A DNA stretch of 64,000 nt from Massilia sp. Leaf139 (lineage in GTDB: Bacteria; Pseudomonadota; Gammaproteobacteria; Burkholderiales; Burkholderiaceae_D): assembly GCF_001424165.1 (NCBI RefSeq), contig NZ_LMOJ01000025.1, positions 62,001 through 126,000 on the forward strand, given 5' to 3'. The notes below the pieces were generated by a model that saw nothing but the letters and a program-made list of their open reading frames with translations, did no database searches and was not told the origin of the DNA. Position numbers and translations under genes: made by a program. Numbering within the stretch: the first letter of the stretch is position 1; the number at the start of each line of letters is the position of its first letter. Positions 23,631-33,234 of this stretch are shown piece after piece.

Positions 23631-26399
23631 TTATAACGTTTTTAGCAACGAACGGGCCTCTTCCAATTGGGCGAAGGGCTGGTTCTGCGCGACCAGGGTT
23701 TCCAGTTCCTTGCGCGCGCCCGTTTTATTGCCCGATTTATGCAGGGCGACCGCCAGGTGATAGCGGATTTCCGGCGTCGCCGCCGGCGTGGCGGCGGCTT
23801 TTTGCAGCAATTCCAGGCCGCGCTGGGTATTGCCCTGTTCCACCAGCATCCAGCCCAGCGTATCCATCACCGCGGGATTGGTGCCGGCGACCTTGAATGC
23901 CTGTTCGGCCGTCGCCAGTGCGCGCGGATCGTTCTGCTGCTGGTAGGCCCAGGCCAGGTTGTTGAGCGCCGCGCCATTGTTCGGCATGCGCTTGACGATC
24001 CCTTCCAGCAGGGCCGCGGCCGGCTTGTACTGCTTGGCCGCCAGGTGCGACTCGGCCATGTACATCGCCACTTGCATGTCTTCCGGGTGCGCCTTGGCCC
24101 ACTGGGCGACGCGCGCGTTCGCTTCGGCCTCCTTGCCGGCCTGCCTGAGCGCCTGCGCGGTGCGCAGCAGCACGGCGCCCGACTTGGTGATGGCGAAGGC
24201 CTTGTCGTAAGCGGCGGCGGCCAGCGCCGGTTTCTTGAGCGTCTGCTGCAGGTCGCCCTCGAGCAGGAAACCGATCGGCGAGCCGGGCACGTCCTGCTGC
24301 ATCTGGCGCGTCAGGGCCAGAGCCTCGTCGTGGCGGCCGCGGCGCATTGCCAGTTCGACCTGGGCCACGCGTGGCTGCGGCATGTTCGGCGCCAGGGCGC
24401 TGGCCTTTTTGAGCGATTCGGCGGCGCCGGCATCGTTCTTCAGCTCGCTCTGCACCTGTGCCAGGCGGATCTGCGCCTGCGGCGACTTCGGCGCCATGTT
24501 GACCAGCTTGCTGTAGCTGTCGAGCGCGCCCTGCTGGTCGGCGTTCGCAATCTGCGCCTGGCCCAGCAGATCCATCAGGTCGGGATTGGTCGGGTTCGAT
24601 GCCTGGAACTTGCGCGCCAGCGTCAGCGCCTTCTTTTCCTGCTTGGTGGCCAGGTAATGGTGGCCCAGCTTGAGCACCGGTACGATCGCATCCGGATTCT
24701 CGGCTTGCGCTTTTTCCAGCCAGGTGGTGGCTTCTTCGGGACGCTTGTCGAGCATGGCCAGTTCGGCCAGCGCGCCCATGGCGCCGAAATTCTTCTTGTC
24801 CTGTTCCAGGATCGCTTCGAAGCGCTTGCGCGCCGCTTCCGGCTTCTTCTCGATCAGATCCAGCTTGGCCAGGCTGGCCGCCGCCGGGAAGAAGTTCGGC
24901 TTGACCTGCAAGGCCTTCTCGAAGGCAGCGCGCGCACCCGCCACGTCGCCCTTGTTGATCAGCACGTTGGCCTTGAGGTTATAGGTCTGCGGTTCATCCG
25001 GCTTGAGGGTCTCGAGCTTGGTGACCGCGGCCAGCGCCTTGTCGTAGTGTTTCAGGCCGAGTTCGGCCTGAACCAGCGCCGACAGCGCGGCTTCCGACTT
25101 CGGATCGAGTTCGGTGGCACGTTCCAGTTCGGCGATGCCCTTGGCGGCTTCGCCCTGCTGCAGGCGCGACATGCCGAGCGAGGTGCGCAGCACGGCCACG
25201 TCCGGCGCCAGCTGCGTCGCCTTTTCGAGGTAAGTCGTGGCCTTGCCGAAGTCGCGCGCCTGCATGTAGGACTCGCCGGCCAGGGCCAGCAGTTGCGGAT
25301 CCTTCGAATCGGTGAGTGCCGGCGCCAGCATGGCGGCGGCGTCGGCCGGCTGCGCATTCTTCAGCATCGCCTGCGCCATCAGCTTGCGCGCATAGACGTT
25401 GTCCTTGTCGATTTCCAGGTATTTGCGCAGGTGCATCTGCGCCTGCTCGGGCGCGTTCAGGTTCAGCTCGACTGCACCGGCCAGCAGCACGCTCGGCATG
25501 TGGTTCGGCGCACTTTTGAGGATGCGCTGGAGCGCTTCGCGCGCTTCCTTGTTCTTGCCTTCACTATGGTCGAGCAGGGCCTGGCCGTAGGTGACGAGCA
25601 GGCTGTTCGGCGCGCGCTTCTGGGCGGCCCCGATTTCGGTGCGCGCTTCGGCGAACTTCTTCTGGTTGATGCGAATGAAGGCCTTTTCCAGGTTGGCGTT
25701 GCGGTCTTGCGGACGCAGGGCCAGTACCTTGTCGAAGGCAGCCAGGGCTTCCTCGGGCTTGTTCAGGCCGCGCAGCATGCCGCCCTGGAACATCCAGACT
25801 TCCGGATTCTTGCTGTCTTTCGCGATCGCCTCGGCAACATAACGCTGCGACGCGGCCGGGTCGTTCTTGACCAGGGCATGGCGCGCCAGGCCGGTCAGCG
25901 CCGCACCGCTGTTCGGATCGAGCGCCAGCGCCGCATCGTAGGCGGCCTTGGCGCCGTCGGCGTCGCTGGTAGCGAGCAGGGCGTCGCCGCGCAGCGCCAG
26001 CAGGGGTGCGGATTTCGCGACCAGCTCGGGCTTGAGTTCTGCCAGCATTTCCTTGAACTCGCCTTGGGCCTGCATGGCCCGGCCCAGCAGCGGCAGCGTA
26101 CGCGCTGGCGCCATGCCGAGGCTGGCGGCCTTGCGCAATTCCTTGGTGGCCGATACCGCATCGCCCGTTTCCAGGTACAGCGCGCCGAGCTGCAGACGCG
26201 CCTCGGCGTCCTCCGGGCTCTTCGCCACCGCATTCTTGAGCTGAATCAGGGCCGCCTTTTCGTCGCCCTTCTGTTGGTATTGCTGGGCTTCGGCCAGCAG
26301 GCTGGCGGTCGACTGGTCGCGGTTGCAGGCGGTCAGGCCGCCCAGCAGCAGGGCGCCCGAGACGACGGCGGTGGTAAATTGGATCTTGGTGCGGGACAT
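23631..26399 (-). CDS. prsT: PEP-CTERM system TPR-repeat lipoprotein PrsT
   Basis: Large TPR lipoprotein of 922 residues (TIGR02917-type), a marker of XrtA/PEP-CTERM genomes. The start at 26399 has TGAGGA just upstream; the lipobox LLGGLTAC follows the signal sequence. About twenty tetratricopeptide repeats follow, e.g. AEARLQLGALYLETGDAVSA, GAALTGLARHALVKNDPAAS and GAALNNLAWAYQQQNDPRAL near the end. It is probably an envelope scaffold for polysaccharide or PEP-CTERM export; the usual neighbours PrsK and PrsR are absent here. It is 128 bp upstream of the FeeM-like gene on the same strand. Confidence 0.94.
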   Translation of the reverse strand: MSRTKIQFTTAVVSGALLLGGLTACNRDQSTASLLAEAQQYQQKGDEKAALIQLKNAVAKSPEDAEARLQLGALYLETGDAVSATKELRKAASLGMAPARTLPLLGRAMQAQGEFKEMLAELKPELVAKSAPLLALRGDALLATSDADGAKAAYDAALALDPNSGAALTGLARHALVKNDPAASQRYVAEAIAKDSKNPEVWMFQGGMLRGLNKPEEALAAFDKVLALRPQDRNANLEKAFIRINQKKFAEARTEIGAAQKRAPNSLLVTYGQALLDHSEGKNKEAREALQRILKSAPNHMPSVLLAGAVELNLNAPEQAQMHLRKYLEIDKDNVYARKLMAQAMLKNAQPADAAAMLAPALTDSKDPQLLALAGESYMQARDFGKATTYLEKATQLAPDVAVLRTSLGMSRLQQGEAAKGIAELERATELDPKSEAALSALVQAELGLKHYDKALAAVTKLETLKPDEPQTYNLKANVLINKGDVAGARAAFEKALQVKPNFFPAAASLAKLDLIEKKPEAARKRFEAILEQDKKNFGAMGALAELAMLDKRPEEATTWLEKAQAENPDAIVPVLKLGHHYLATKQEKKALTLARKFQASNPTNPDLMDLLGQAQIANADQQGALDSYSKLVNMAPKSPQAQIRLAQVQSELKNDAGAAESLKKASALAPNMPQPRVAQVELAMRRGRHDEALALTRQMQQDVPGSPIGFLLEGDLQQTLKKPALAAAAYDKAFAITKSGAVLLRTAQALRQAGKEAEANARVAQWAKAHPEDMQVAMYMAESHLAAKQYKPAAALLEGIVKRMPNNGAALNNLAWAYQQQNDPRALATAEQAFKVAGTNPAVMDTLGWMLVEQGNTQRGLELLQKAAATPAATPEIRYHLAVALHKSGNKTGARKELETLVAQNQPFAQLEEARSLLKTL

Positions 26400-26657
26400 G
26401 GCTTCCTCAGGTTTGACATGCTGATGCCGACCGGGAGACACCGGGCGACAAGTTTCCTAGCCAACAATAATACCTCAAGGAACAGATTAATTACCGCACA
26501 ATCGGCCCACCGTTGTAGACAAGCGATTTCCTGTCAGAACTAAAACACGGTGGGCGGACTCTGGACGGCCCCGTCCGCCAGCTTGCGCCGTGTCCGCCTG
26601 ATTTTCCACGCTTATTTCAGAGCAATGTTCGAAGGCAATTTGCCAGAGCAGAAAACG

Positions 26658-26966
26658 CTAGTCGTCGCGCTTGCGCAGGCGTGCAAGCAGGGCTTCGACA
26701 TCCTCGCCCACGGGCAGGCCGTGGCGCCGCAGCAACTGGATATGCAGCACCATGTTTTCGAGCACGAGCTTGGCCGACACCGCCAATAAGGTCAGCAGGC
26801 GATCCTCGGTGCTGAAGTTCTCCATGGCCGCCGCCATCTCGCACAGGTGACTCGCGACCAGTTCGCGCAGCTCGTCCTCGGCGAAGGGCAGGTCGGCAAA
26901 ATCGATCGGGTCTTCCAGCTCGACTTCGCGCATCAGGGCGGCCAGGTCTTCGGGCTTGATCGGCAT
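26658..26966 (-). CDS. Small acidic protein of unknown function
   Basis: Predicted soluble protein of 102 residues, not recognised. The start at 26966 (MPIKPEDLAALMREVELED) has GGAG six bases upstream; a longer frame to 26999 lacks one. The first half is strongly acidic (EVELEDPIDFADLPFAEDEL), the second predicted helical (LLTLLAVSAKLVLENMVLH) and the end basic (LLARLRKRDD). It lies between the TonB-dependent receptor terminator and the PrsT gene on the same strand. The 258-bp gap downstream (26400-26657) contains a GGCGGAC/GTCCGCC hairpin at 26553-26579 followed by T-rich minus-strand sequence, possibly its terminator. Confidence 0.7.
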   Translation of the reverse strand: MPIKPEDLAALMREVELEDPIDFADLPFAEDELRELVASHLCEMAAAMENFSTEDRLLTLLAVSAKLVLENMVLHIQLLRRHGLPVGEDVEALLARLRKRDD

Positions 26967-27012
26967 GCGAGGCTCCGTGGATGGATGAGGTATGTCCATT
27001 CTAGGGCAGGCA

Positions 27013-27039
27013 TAAAAAAGGGAGCGGCAAGCCGCTCCC
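27013..27039 (-). terminator. Terminator of TonB-dependent receptor gene
   Basis: GGGAGCGGC-AA-GCCGCTCCC hairpin at 27020-27039 with a run of A on the plus strand at 27013-27019, i.e. T on the minus strand, 26 bp after the receptor stop. Confidence 0.85.
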
Positions 27040-27064
27040 CAAGCCGGGTGTGACCTTGTAAAGC

Positions 27065-29515
27065 TTAGAAGCGGTACAGGAGCGAGGCTTCCACCGCACG
27101 GCCGAAGATCGGACGGGCGTTGATCGGGCCGCTGCTCTGGGCGCCGGTCAGGCGCGAGTTGCCCTCGGTAAGGCCCAGTTCATCGGTCAGGTTGGTGGCA
27201 CTGACGCGCACTTCCCACTTGTCGCTGATGTTGAACAGCGCGCCCAGGTCGAGCGTTTTATAGGACGGCAGGTAGGACAGGTTCTGCTGGTCGGCCCAGC
27301 GGTCGCCGATGTAGGTGTAGGCGCCGTACAGCTTGAGAGCATTGTCGCCGAGCGGGATGCGGTAGCTTGGCGTGAAGCGGAACTGCAGGTTCGGCTGGCG
27401 CTGCACTTCGTTGCCGGTGATCGAAGGATTGTCGCGGTATTCCGACTTCTGGTAATTGCCCGACAGGCTCAGCTGCAGGTTCTTCAGCGGACGCAGCGCC
27501 AGCTCGGCCTCGATCCCGTGGCCACGCGAACCGCTGACGGAATACAGCACGTCGCCGTTCACGGTCAGCTGCTGGAACGAAATGCCCGAGAACTGCGAAT
27601 AGAAGGCGTTGATATAGGCGCTATACAGCGGGTTCGCGGTCTTGAAGCCGACTTCGTATTGCTTCACTTCCGGCGTCGGGATGCGGTTGCGGTCGTTCAG
27701 CACGGCCTGCGAGCCGGCATTGCGCATGTCGTCGAAATAGATGAAGGTATGGCCGCTGTTGGCGCGCAGGAAGACGCTCGAATCCTTGGTCAGCTTGTAG
27801 ATGCCGCCGGCGGTGAACGAATTGACGCTGTCGGTGCGCTCGAGCGGCGTGTAGGGGCCGGCCGCGATCGAGGTGCCGTTGTTATACACGGTCAGCGGAT
27901 TGTTGTCGGTGTCGCCGGTCACCAGACTGGAGATGCTGGCTTCGACTTTCTGGCGCTCGCGGCGCACGCCGGCGTCGACCCGCAGGCGGTCGCTGATTTT
28001 CCATTCGTCGGCGATGAACAGGGCCAGGTTGCGGCCGGTGTAGCTGGCCTGGGGCGCGTAGTTGACGTTGCCATCCTTGCCGTTGCGCGACACGATGACG
28101 CCGTTGTTCAGGCTGACATTGATCAGGCGCGCGTTCGGGGTTGCCGTCATCAGGTGGCTATTGCCCAGGTACCACTCGTCATGCGAGCGGTAATCGGCGT
28201 AGTAGCCGCCCACGGTCAGGGTGTGGCCCGGGAAGACTTCGCGGCTGACGCGCAGTTCGTCGGTGAACGAGCTCAGCTGCTTTTCCACCGACCACAGGCC
28301 GGCCTGCACCACCTGCTGGTTCGGAGCGACGACGCCACTACCGTTCACATAGGTCATGCTGCCCGAGGTGGCCGCTGCCAGTGGATTGTGGGTTGCATTG
28401 GCGGCCGCCAGGTAGGCGGCGGCCGTCACCGGGTTATTACCAGTGAACATGGCGATCGTATTCAGGTCGCCGCTGAAGTAATTCGCCTTGTTCGACACGT
28501 CCCAGCCGCCGAGCTTTTGCTCGTAGTCCGCGCCCCAGACGGTTGCCTTCATGCCGCGGCCATCGGCCAGGTCGCGCTCGAGCGTGCGGCCCGGCGCCGC
28601 TTCGATCGTGAAGCGGCGCATTTCGTTGCTCATCAGGGTGCCGGTGAGCGCGTCGAAGCCCGGGAATTCGCTGATGCTGCGGCCGTTGTTGCTCGAAATG
28701 AGGGGCACGCCCGTATAAAACGCGTTCTTTTCGTCGGTCGAGCGCACATAGAAGGTCGCTTCGCCGCCATCGAGCTTGCGGGTCAGCGTCGCGGTCAGCT
28801 GGCCGCCGTCATCGGCCTTGAATTGCGGATCGCGCACGCCCTGGCCCTGGCGGTAGAAGCCGCCGATGGTGCCGTACCAGCCGTCGGAAATCTTGCCGCC
28901 GATGAAGACGTCGCCGCGGCGCAGCTTGCCGGTGCCGGTGGTCAGGCGGATCGTACGCTCGGGGGTATCGTCACCCTTTTTCAGGATGAAGTTCATCGTC
29001 GCGCCCGGCTGGCCGACCGAATAGATCGTGCTCGGGCCGCCACGCAGCACTTCCACGCGCTCGATGGTGTCGTCCAGGCGGAAGGCCGACGTGCCTTCGA
29101 AGAAGGACAGCACCGGCACCGGATACACCGGGTTGCCGTTCAGCTGGATCGAGACATACGGCGAATCGCTGCCCGACGGGAAGCCGCGCACCTGTACGTT
29201 GGCGCCCGACTGGCCGCCGGTCGCTTCCGCGTACACGCCCGGCACCAGCTTTAACACGTCGGCGGTGCTGCTCGGCGCGGCCGCTTTCAGCTGCTCTTCG
29301 CTGGCGGTGGTGATGGAAAACGCCGTGTCGATCTTGCGCGTGCCGGACGCCGAGGCGGTACCGGTGACGACGACTTGCTGGATTTCCTGGGTAACCGCGG
29401 CATTGGCCGCATCTTGCGGCGCCGGGCCGGCCTGGCCGGCGGCCTGGGCCTGGCCGACCAGGGTCAGCACGGCCAGCGCGACCGAGGACAGCACGAACTG
29501 CTTGGACTGGTTCAT
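27065..29515 (-). CDS. TonB-dependent receptor, likely for alpha-glucosides
   Basis: Outer-membrane active transporter of 816 residues. The start at 29515 (MNQSKQFVLSSVALAVLTLV) gives a signal peptide cleaved after AQA, then a TonB-box-like QEIQQVVVTGTAS near residue 43. The plug domain is seen in DVLKLVPGVYAEATGGQSGA and RVEVLRGGPSTIYSVGQPG near 145; the rest is a 22-strand barrel ending in VEASLLYRF with a terminal Phe. Placement opposite a LacI regulator and a GH65 phosphorylase suggests uptake of maltose-like sugars rather than siderophores. A -35 TTGACA overlaps an operator-like palindrome upstream, implying LacI control. Confidence 0.9.
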   Translation of the reverse strand: MNQSKQFVLSSVALAVLTLVGQAQAAGQAGPAPQDAANAAVTQEIQQVVVTGTASASGTRKIDTAFSITTASEEQLKAAAPSSTADVLKLVPGVYAEATGGQSGANVQVRGFPSGSDSPYVSIQLNGNPVYPVPVLSFFEGTSAFRLDDTIERVEVLRGGPSTIYSVGQPGATMNFILKKGDDTPERTIRLTTGTGKLRRGDVFIGGKISDGWYGTIGGFYRQGQGVRDPQFKADDGGQLTATLTRKLDGGEATFYVRSTDEKNAFYTGVPLISSNNGRSISEFPGFDALTGTLMSNEMRRFTIEAAPGRTLERDLADGRGMKATVWGADYEQKLGGWDVSNKANYFSGDLNTIAMFTGNNPVTAAAYLAAANATHNPLAAATSGSMTYVNGSGVVAPNQQVVQAGLWSVEKQLSSFTDELRVSREVFPGHTLTVGGYYADYRSHDEWYLGNSHLMTATPNARLINVSLNNGVIVSRNGKDGNVNYAPQASYTGRNLALFIADEWKISDRLRVDAGVRRERQKVEASISSLVTGDTDNNPLTVYNNGTSIAAGPYTPLERTDSVNSFTAGGIYKLTKDSSVFLRANSGHTFIYFDDMRNAGSQAVLNDRNRIPTPEVKQYEVGFKTANPLYSAYINAFYSQFSGISFQQLTVNGDVLYSVSGSRGHGIEAELALRPLKNLQLSLSGNYQKSEYRDNPSITGNEVQRQPNLQFRFTPSYRIPLGDNALKLYGAYTYIGDRWADQQNLSYLPSYKTLDLGALFNISDKWEVRVSATNLTDELGLTEGNSRLTGAQSSGPINARPIFGRAVEASLLYRF

Positions 29516-29662
29516 GGTATTGCTCTCTTTATTATGGTTCAAAATCCGTCTCCTGGACATGCGTACCCGTGGACTGCCGGGTCGTTGAACGCTCTCTGTC
29601 ACAGTGCTTGTGTTTGGTGCATTGGCGGGCCAGGCTGGTGCATGGACTCCTCAATATGTGTC

Positions 29663-29691
29663 ATTGAAACAAGGAATGATATCGATGTCAA
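29663..29691 (-). promoter_or_regulatory. Probable promoter of the TonB-dependent receptor
   Basis: On the minus strand TTGACA (29691-29686) is followed after 17 bp by TTCAAT (29668-29663), 6/6 and 4/6 matches to sigma-70 hexamers. The operator-like site at 29677-29690 overlaps the -35 and the spacer. Confidence 0.55.
29677..29690. promoter_or_regulatory. LacI-type operator O1
   Basis: TGATATCGATGTCA is a near-perfect palindrome around ATCGAT. It shares TATCGATGTCA with a second site exactly 21 bp away, and lies across the receptor promoter next to a LacI-family gene. Confidence 0.65.
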
Positions 29692-29697
29692 TAAAAT

Positions 29698-29711
29698 TGT
29701 TATCGATGTCA
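29698..29711. promoter_or_regulatory. LacI-type operator O2
   Basis: TGTTATCGATGTCA repeats 11 bases of O1 in the same orientation at a distance of two helical turns, which suits cooperative binding by a LacI-family dimer pair. It is 70 bp upstream of the regulator gene start. Confidence 0.6.
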
Positions 29712-29781
29712 TTTCGCATTCCGCTGGCATTTAAATCTGTCATAATTTGCTGCAGAGCTGTTTTCCATCACCAAATACCGA

Positions 29782-30792
29782 ATGGCGACCAACAAAATTT
29801 CAAAGCGCGGCAGCGAAGCCGGCATGACCATGGAAGACCTGGCAGCCTTGGCCGGGGTCTCCACGATCACGGTGTCGCGCGCGCTGCGCAACAGCCCGCT
29901 CGTGACCGAGAAGACCCGCGAGAAAGTGCGCCGCGTCGCCGAAGAGCAGGGCTACCGCCTGAACATCAGCGCGCGCAACCTGCGGATGGGGCGCAGCATG
30001 TCGGTGGCGGTCGTCGTCGAGATGACACCCGTAAAAGGGCGGCCGATGTCCGATCCGTATCCGCTGGCGCTGCTGGGCGGGATCACCGAAGAATTGACGA
30101 CGGCCGGCTACACGGTCGTGCTGACTTCGCGCCAGCTGCTCGACAGCGCGCCGGTGCGCGGCGCCGACGGCATGATCCTGCTGGGGCAGGGCTCGCACGG
30201 CGAAGCGGTGAAGGTCTTGCAGAAGGCCGGCCTGCCGCTGGTCGTGTGGGGGGCGCCCGAGGCGTCGGAATCGTATGTGGTGGTCGGCAGCGACAACCAC
30301 GCCGGTGGCGCCAGCGCCGCGGCCCGCTTCATCGAACAGCGCCGGCGCAAGCTGGTCTTCCTGGGTGACGTCGACCACGCCGAAGTGCAAAGCCGCTGCG
30401 CCGGCTTCATCGAGGGCATGCGCGGCCACGGCAGCGTCCACATCGTGCGCCCCAAGGCGTTTACCTTCGAAGCCGGCTTCGACTGCATGAGCACGCTGTT
30501 GAAAAAGAAGGGTCTTGGGGCCGTCGACGGCGTCTTCGCCGCCAGCGATCTGTTGGCGATGGGCGCGATCCGCGCGCTGGCCGAGCAGGGCCTGCGCGTG
30601 CCGGACGCTGTCTCCGTGATCGGCTACGACGACACGCCCGGCGCGGCCAGCTTCGTGCCGCCGCTGACCAGCGTGCACCAGGACTTACGCGACGGCGGGG
30701 TGCTCCTCGGCCGCAAGATGCTGGCGCTGCTGAACGACGAGCCGGTTGCCTCCGAAACGCTCCCGACCAGGCTGATCGTGCGCCAGACCTAG
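29782..30792 (+). CDS. LacI-family transcriptional regulator
   Basis: DNA-binding sugar-responsive regulator of 336 residues. The helix-turn-helix and hinge are plain: MEDLAALAGVSTITVSRALR (from about residue 16) and VAEEQGYRLNISARNLRMG near 52. The periplasmic-binding-protein-like effector domain follows, with VDGVFAASDLLAMGAIRALA near 250 and ISVIGYDD-like VSVIGYDDTPGAASFVPPLT near 275. It is divergent from the TonB-dependent receptor and 99 bp upstream of the GH65 gene. It probably represses both until a glucoside or its product binds. No clear ribosome site is seen before the chosen ATG. Confidence 0.92.
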   Translation: MATNKISKRGSEAGMTMEDLAALAGVSTITVSRALRNSPLVTEKTREKVRRVAEEQGYRLNISARNLRMGRSMSVAVVVEMTPVKGRPMSDPYPLALLGGITEELTTAGYTVVLTSRQLLDSAPVRGADGMILLGQGSHGEAVKVLQKAGLPLVVWGAPEASESYVVVGSDNHAGGASAAARFIEQRRRKLVFLGDVDHAEVQSRCAGFIEGMRGHGSVHIVRPKAFTFEAGFDCMSTLLKKKGLGAVDGVFAASDLLAMGAIRALAEQGLRVPDAVSVIGYDDTPGAASFVPPLTSVHQDLRDGGVLLGRKMLALLNDEPVASETLPTRLIVRQT

Positions 30793-30891
30793 ATTTTTTA
30801 TCCGCTTCATTTTTGCAAACCGGTGTCCGCCCCTGCGGACGCCTGCTTTGTTTCGACTTCGATCCACCGTTATCCGTTTTGAGGACTCGCC

Positions 30892-33234
30892 GTGCAGCCA
30901 TCCGACAGCCCAACCCATTCCCTTCCGCTCGACCCCTGGTGCATCCGCGAGACCGCGTTCGAGACGGGCGCCCACTTCCTGCGCGAGACCCTGTTCGCCC
31001 TCGGTAACGGCTACATCGGCCTGCGCGGCACCGGCGAGGAGGGTTATACCGGCCCGGCCGGCAGCTCGCTCGACGGCACCTACCTGAACGGCTTTTACGA
31101 GTCCGAGCCGATCGTCTATCCGGAAGCCGCCTTCGCGCTGGCGAAAACCAACCAATTCATGCTGAACGTGCCGAACGCGAAGGGCGTCACGATCGAGATC
31201 GACGGCCAGCGCTTCGATCCGCTGGCCGGCGCGCTGGCGAACTACGAACGGGTGCTCGACCTGCGCACGGGCGTGCTGGTGCGTTCGCTGGAGTGGTCGG
31301 CGCCGGACGGCAAGCGCATTGCTTTGCGCAGCCGCCGCGTGGTCTCGTTCGCGAATAAACACCTGTTCGCGATCGAAGTCGCGCTCACGCCGCTGAATTT
31401 CACGGGCACGATCACGCTGTCGTCGTTCATCGACGGCGCCGTCAAAAACCAGGAAGCGGGCGACGATCCGCGCGTCGGCTCGGCGGTGTCGGGGCCGGCC
31501 TTGAAGACGATCTCCGTGGAACAGGACGGTGCCTTTTCCGCTCTCGTGCAGCGTACCCACAACAGCGGTTTCATGCTGGTGAGCGCGATCGAGACAGTGG
31601 TCGACGGGCTTGATGCGACTGCCTGGCAGGAAGGGCAGCGCGCCGGCCAGCGCTTCGTGTGCGCCGCCGTCGAAGGCGAGACGCTGCGCCTCGTGAAATA
31701 CGGCAGCTATCACTCTTCGCGTGACTATCCGGAAGGAGAACTGCTGTCGCGTGCCCGCGAGACGCTGGCCGCCGCGCGCGCCGCCGGCTTCGACGCCCTG
31801 TGCGCATCGCAGGCGGCCTATCTGGCCGACTTCTGGGCCGGCGCGGATGTCGAGATCGCGGGCGACAACGCGCTCCAGCAAGGCATCCGCTTCAACGAGT
31901 ACCACCTGCTGCAATCGGTCGGGCGCGACGGCCGCACGAATATCGCGGCCAAGGGCGTCACCGGCGAGGGCTACGAGGGCCACTACTTCTGGGACACCGA
32001 GATCTACATCTTCCCCTTCTTCCTGTACTCGAAGCCGGAGATCGCGCGCAAGCTGCTGGAATACCGCTACGCCGGCCTGGGACAGGCGCGCGAGCGCGCA
32101 CGCCAGATGTCCCATGCGACGGGCGCGCTGTACCCATGGCGCACCATCGCCGGCAGCGAGTGCTCGGCGTATTTCCCGGCCGGTACCGCGCAGTACCACA
32201 TCAATGCCGACATCGCGTATTCCATCAAATCGTATTACGAGGCGACGAACGACCTCGATTACATGGCGCAGGCGGGCCTCGAGATCGTGCTGGAGACGGC
32301 GCGCATCTGGATCGGCATCGGCAGCGATGACCGCGAAGGGCGCTTCTGCATCAACGAGGTGACGGGCCCGGACGAATACACGGCGCTGGTCAACAACAAC
32401 TACTACACCAACGCGATGGCGCGCATGCACCTGCGCTTCGCCGCCGACATGGCCGACCTGCTGCGGCGCGAGAGAAGCGACGATTTCGCGCGCGTGGCCG
32501 GCATCACCGGCGTCACCCTGGAGGAAGTCGCCGCCTGGCGCGACGCGGCCGACCGCATGCACCTGCCCTACGACGGCAGCCTCGGCATCCATGCCCAGGA
32601 CGACAACTTCCTCTCGAAGAAGCGCTGGGACTTCGCCAACACGCCGAAGGAGAACTATCCGCTGCTGCTGAACTACCACCCGATGGTGATCTACCGCCAC
32701 CAGGTCTGCAAACAGGCCGACGTGGTGCTGGCGCTGCTGCTCTTGTCGAACGAGTTCTCGATCCACGATAAACGGCGCGACTTCGACTACTACGAAGCCG
32801 TGACCACCCACGATTCCTCGCTTTCGTCCTGCATCTTCAGCATCATCGCCTCCGAGGTCGGCTACCACGACAAGGCCTACGACTACTTCATGGAGACGGC
32901 GCGTCTCGATCTCGACGACACCCACGGCAACACCCATTACGGCGTGCACACGGCAGCCATGGCCGGCACCTGGATGGGCGTGGCCTACGGCTTCGCGGGC
33001 ATGCGCGTCTCGGACGGCGCGCTGCGCTTCGCGCCGACGCTGCCGACCCAGTGGCAGCACTACCAGTTCAAGATCCAGCTGCGCGGCGCCCAGCTGCAGG
33101 TGCGCATCACGCCGCAGGCGGCCGAGTACACGCTGCTGGCGGGCGAGCTGCTCGATTTCACCCACCTCGGCCAGGAGGTGGTGCTCACCCGCGCGGCCCC
33201 GAGCGCCCGCATCCCGATGGAGGCACAGGCATGA
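30892..33234 (+). CDS. GH65 disaccharide phosphorylase (maltose phosphorylase type)
   Basis: Glycoside hydrolase family 65 enzyme of 780 residues that splits an alpha-glucoside with phosphate to beta-glucose-1-phosphate and a sugar. GTG start at 30892 has GAGGA seven bases upstream. N-terminal beta-sandwich: RETLFALGNGYIGLRGTGEE near residue 31. Catalytic (alpha/alpha)6 barrel: TGEGYEGHYFWDTEIYIFPF near 360, and INEVTGPDEYTALVNNNYYT near 490, which holds the general acid Glu. The phosphate site is in THDSSLSSCIFSIIA near 645. Maltose is the likeliest substrate, but trehalose or kojibiose cannot be excluded. The stop overlaps the phosphoglucomutase start by ATGA, linking it to the next pathway step. 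Confidence 0.93.
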   Translation: MQPSDSPTHSLPLDPWCIRETAFETGAHFLRETLFALGNGYIGLRGTGEEGYTGPAGSSLDGTYLNGFYESEPIVYPEAAFALAKTNQFMLNVPNAKGVTIEIDGQRFDPLAGALANYERVLDLRTGVLVRSLEWSAPDGKRIALRSRRVVSFANKHLFAIEVALTPLNFTGTITLSSFIDGAVKNQEAGDDPRVGSAVSGPALKTISVEQDGAFSALVQRTHNSGFMLVSAIETVVDGLDATAWQEGQRAGQRFVCAAVEGETLRLVKYGSYHSSRDYPEGELLSRARETLAAARAAGFDALCASQAAYLADFWAGADVEIAGDNALQQGIRFNEYHLLQSVGRDGRTNIAAKGVTGEGYEGHYFWDTEIYIFPFFLYSKPEIARKLLEYRYAGLGQARERARQMSHATGALYPWRTIAGSECSAYFPAGTAQYHINADIAYSIKSYYEATNDLDYMAQAGLEIVLETARIWIGIGSDDREGRFCINEVTGPDEYTALVNNNYYTNAMARMHLRFAADMADLLRRERSDDFARVAGITGVTLEEVAAWRDAADRMHLPYDGSLGIHAQDDNFLSKKRWDFANTPKENYPLLLNYHPMVIYRHQVCKQADVVLALLLLSNEFSIHDKRRDFDYYEAVTTHDSSLSSCIFSIIASEVGYHDKAYDYFMETARLDLDDTHGNTHYGVHTAAMAGTWMGVAYGFAGMRVSDGALRFAPTLPTQWQHYQFKIQLRGAQLQVRITPQAAEYTLLAGELLDFTHLGQEVVLTRAAPSARIPMEAQA

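Noticed and set aside
23667..26543. Open frame of 958 codons opposite prsT
   Set aside because: Mirror of the repetitive TPR gene; no signal, no domain, no ribosome site.
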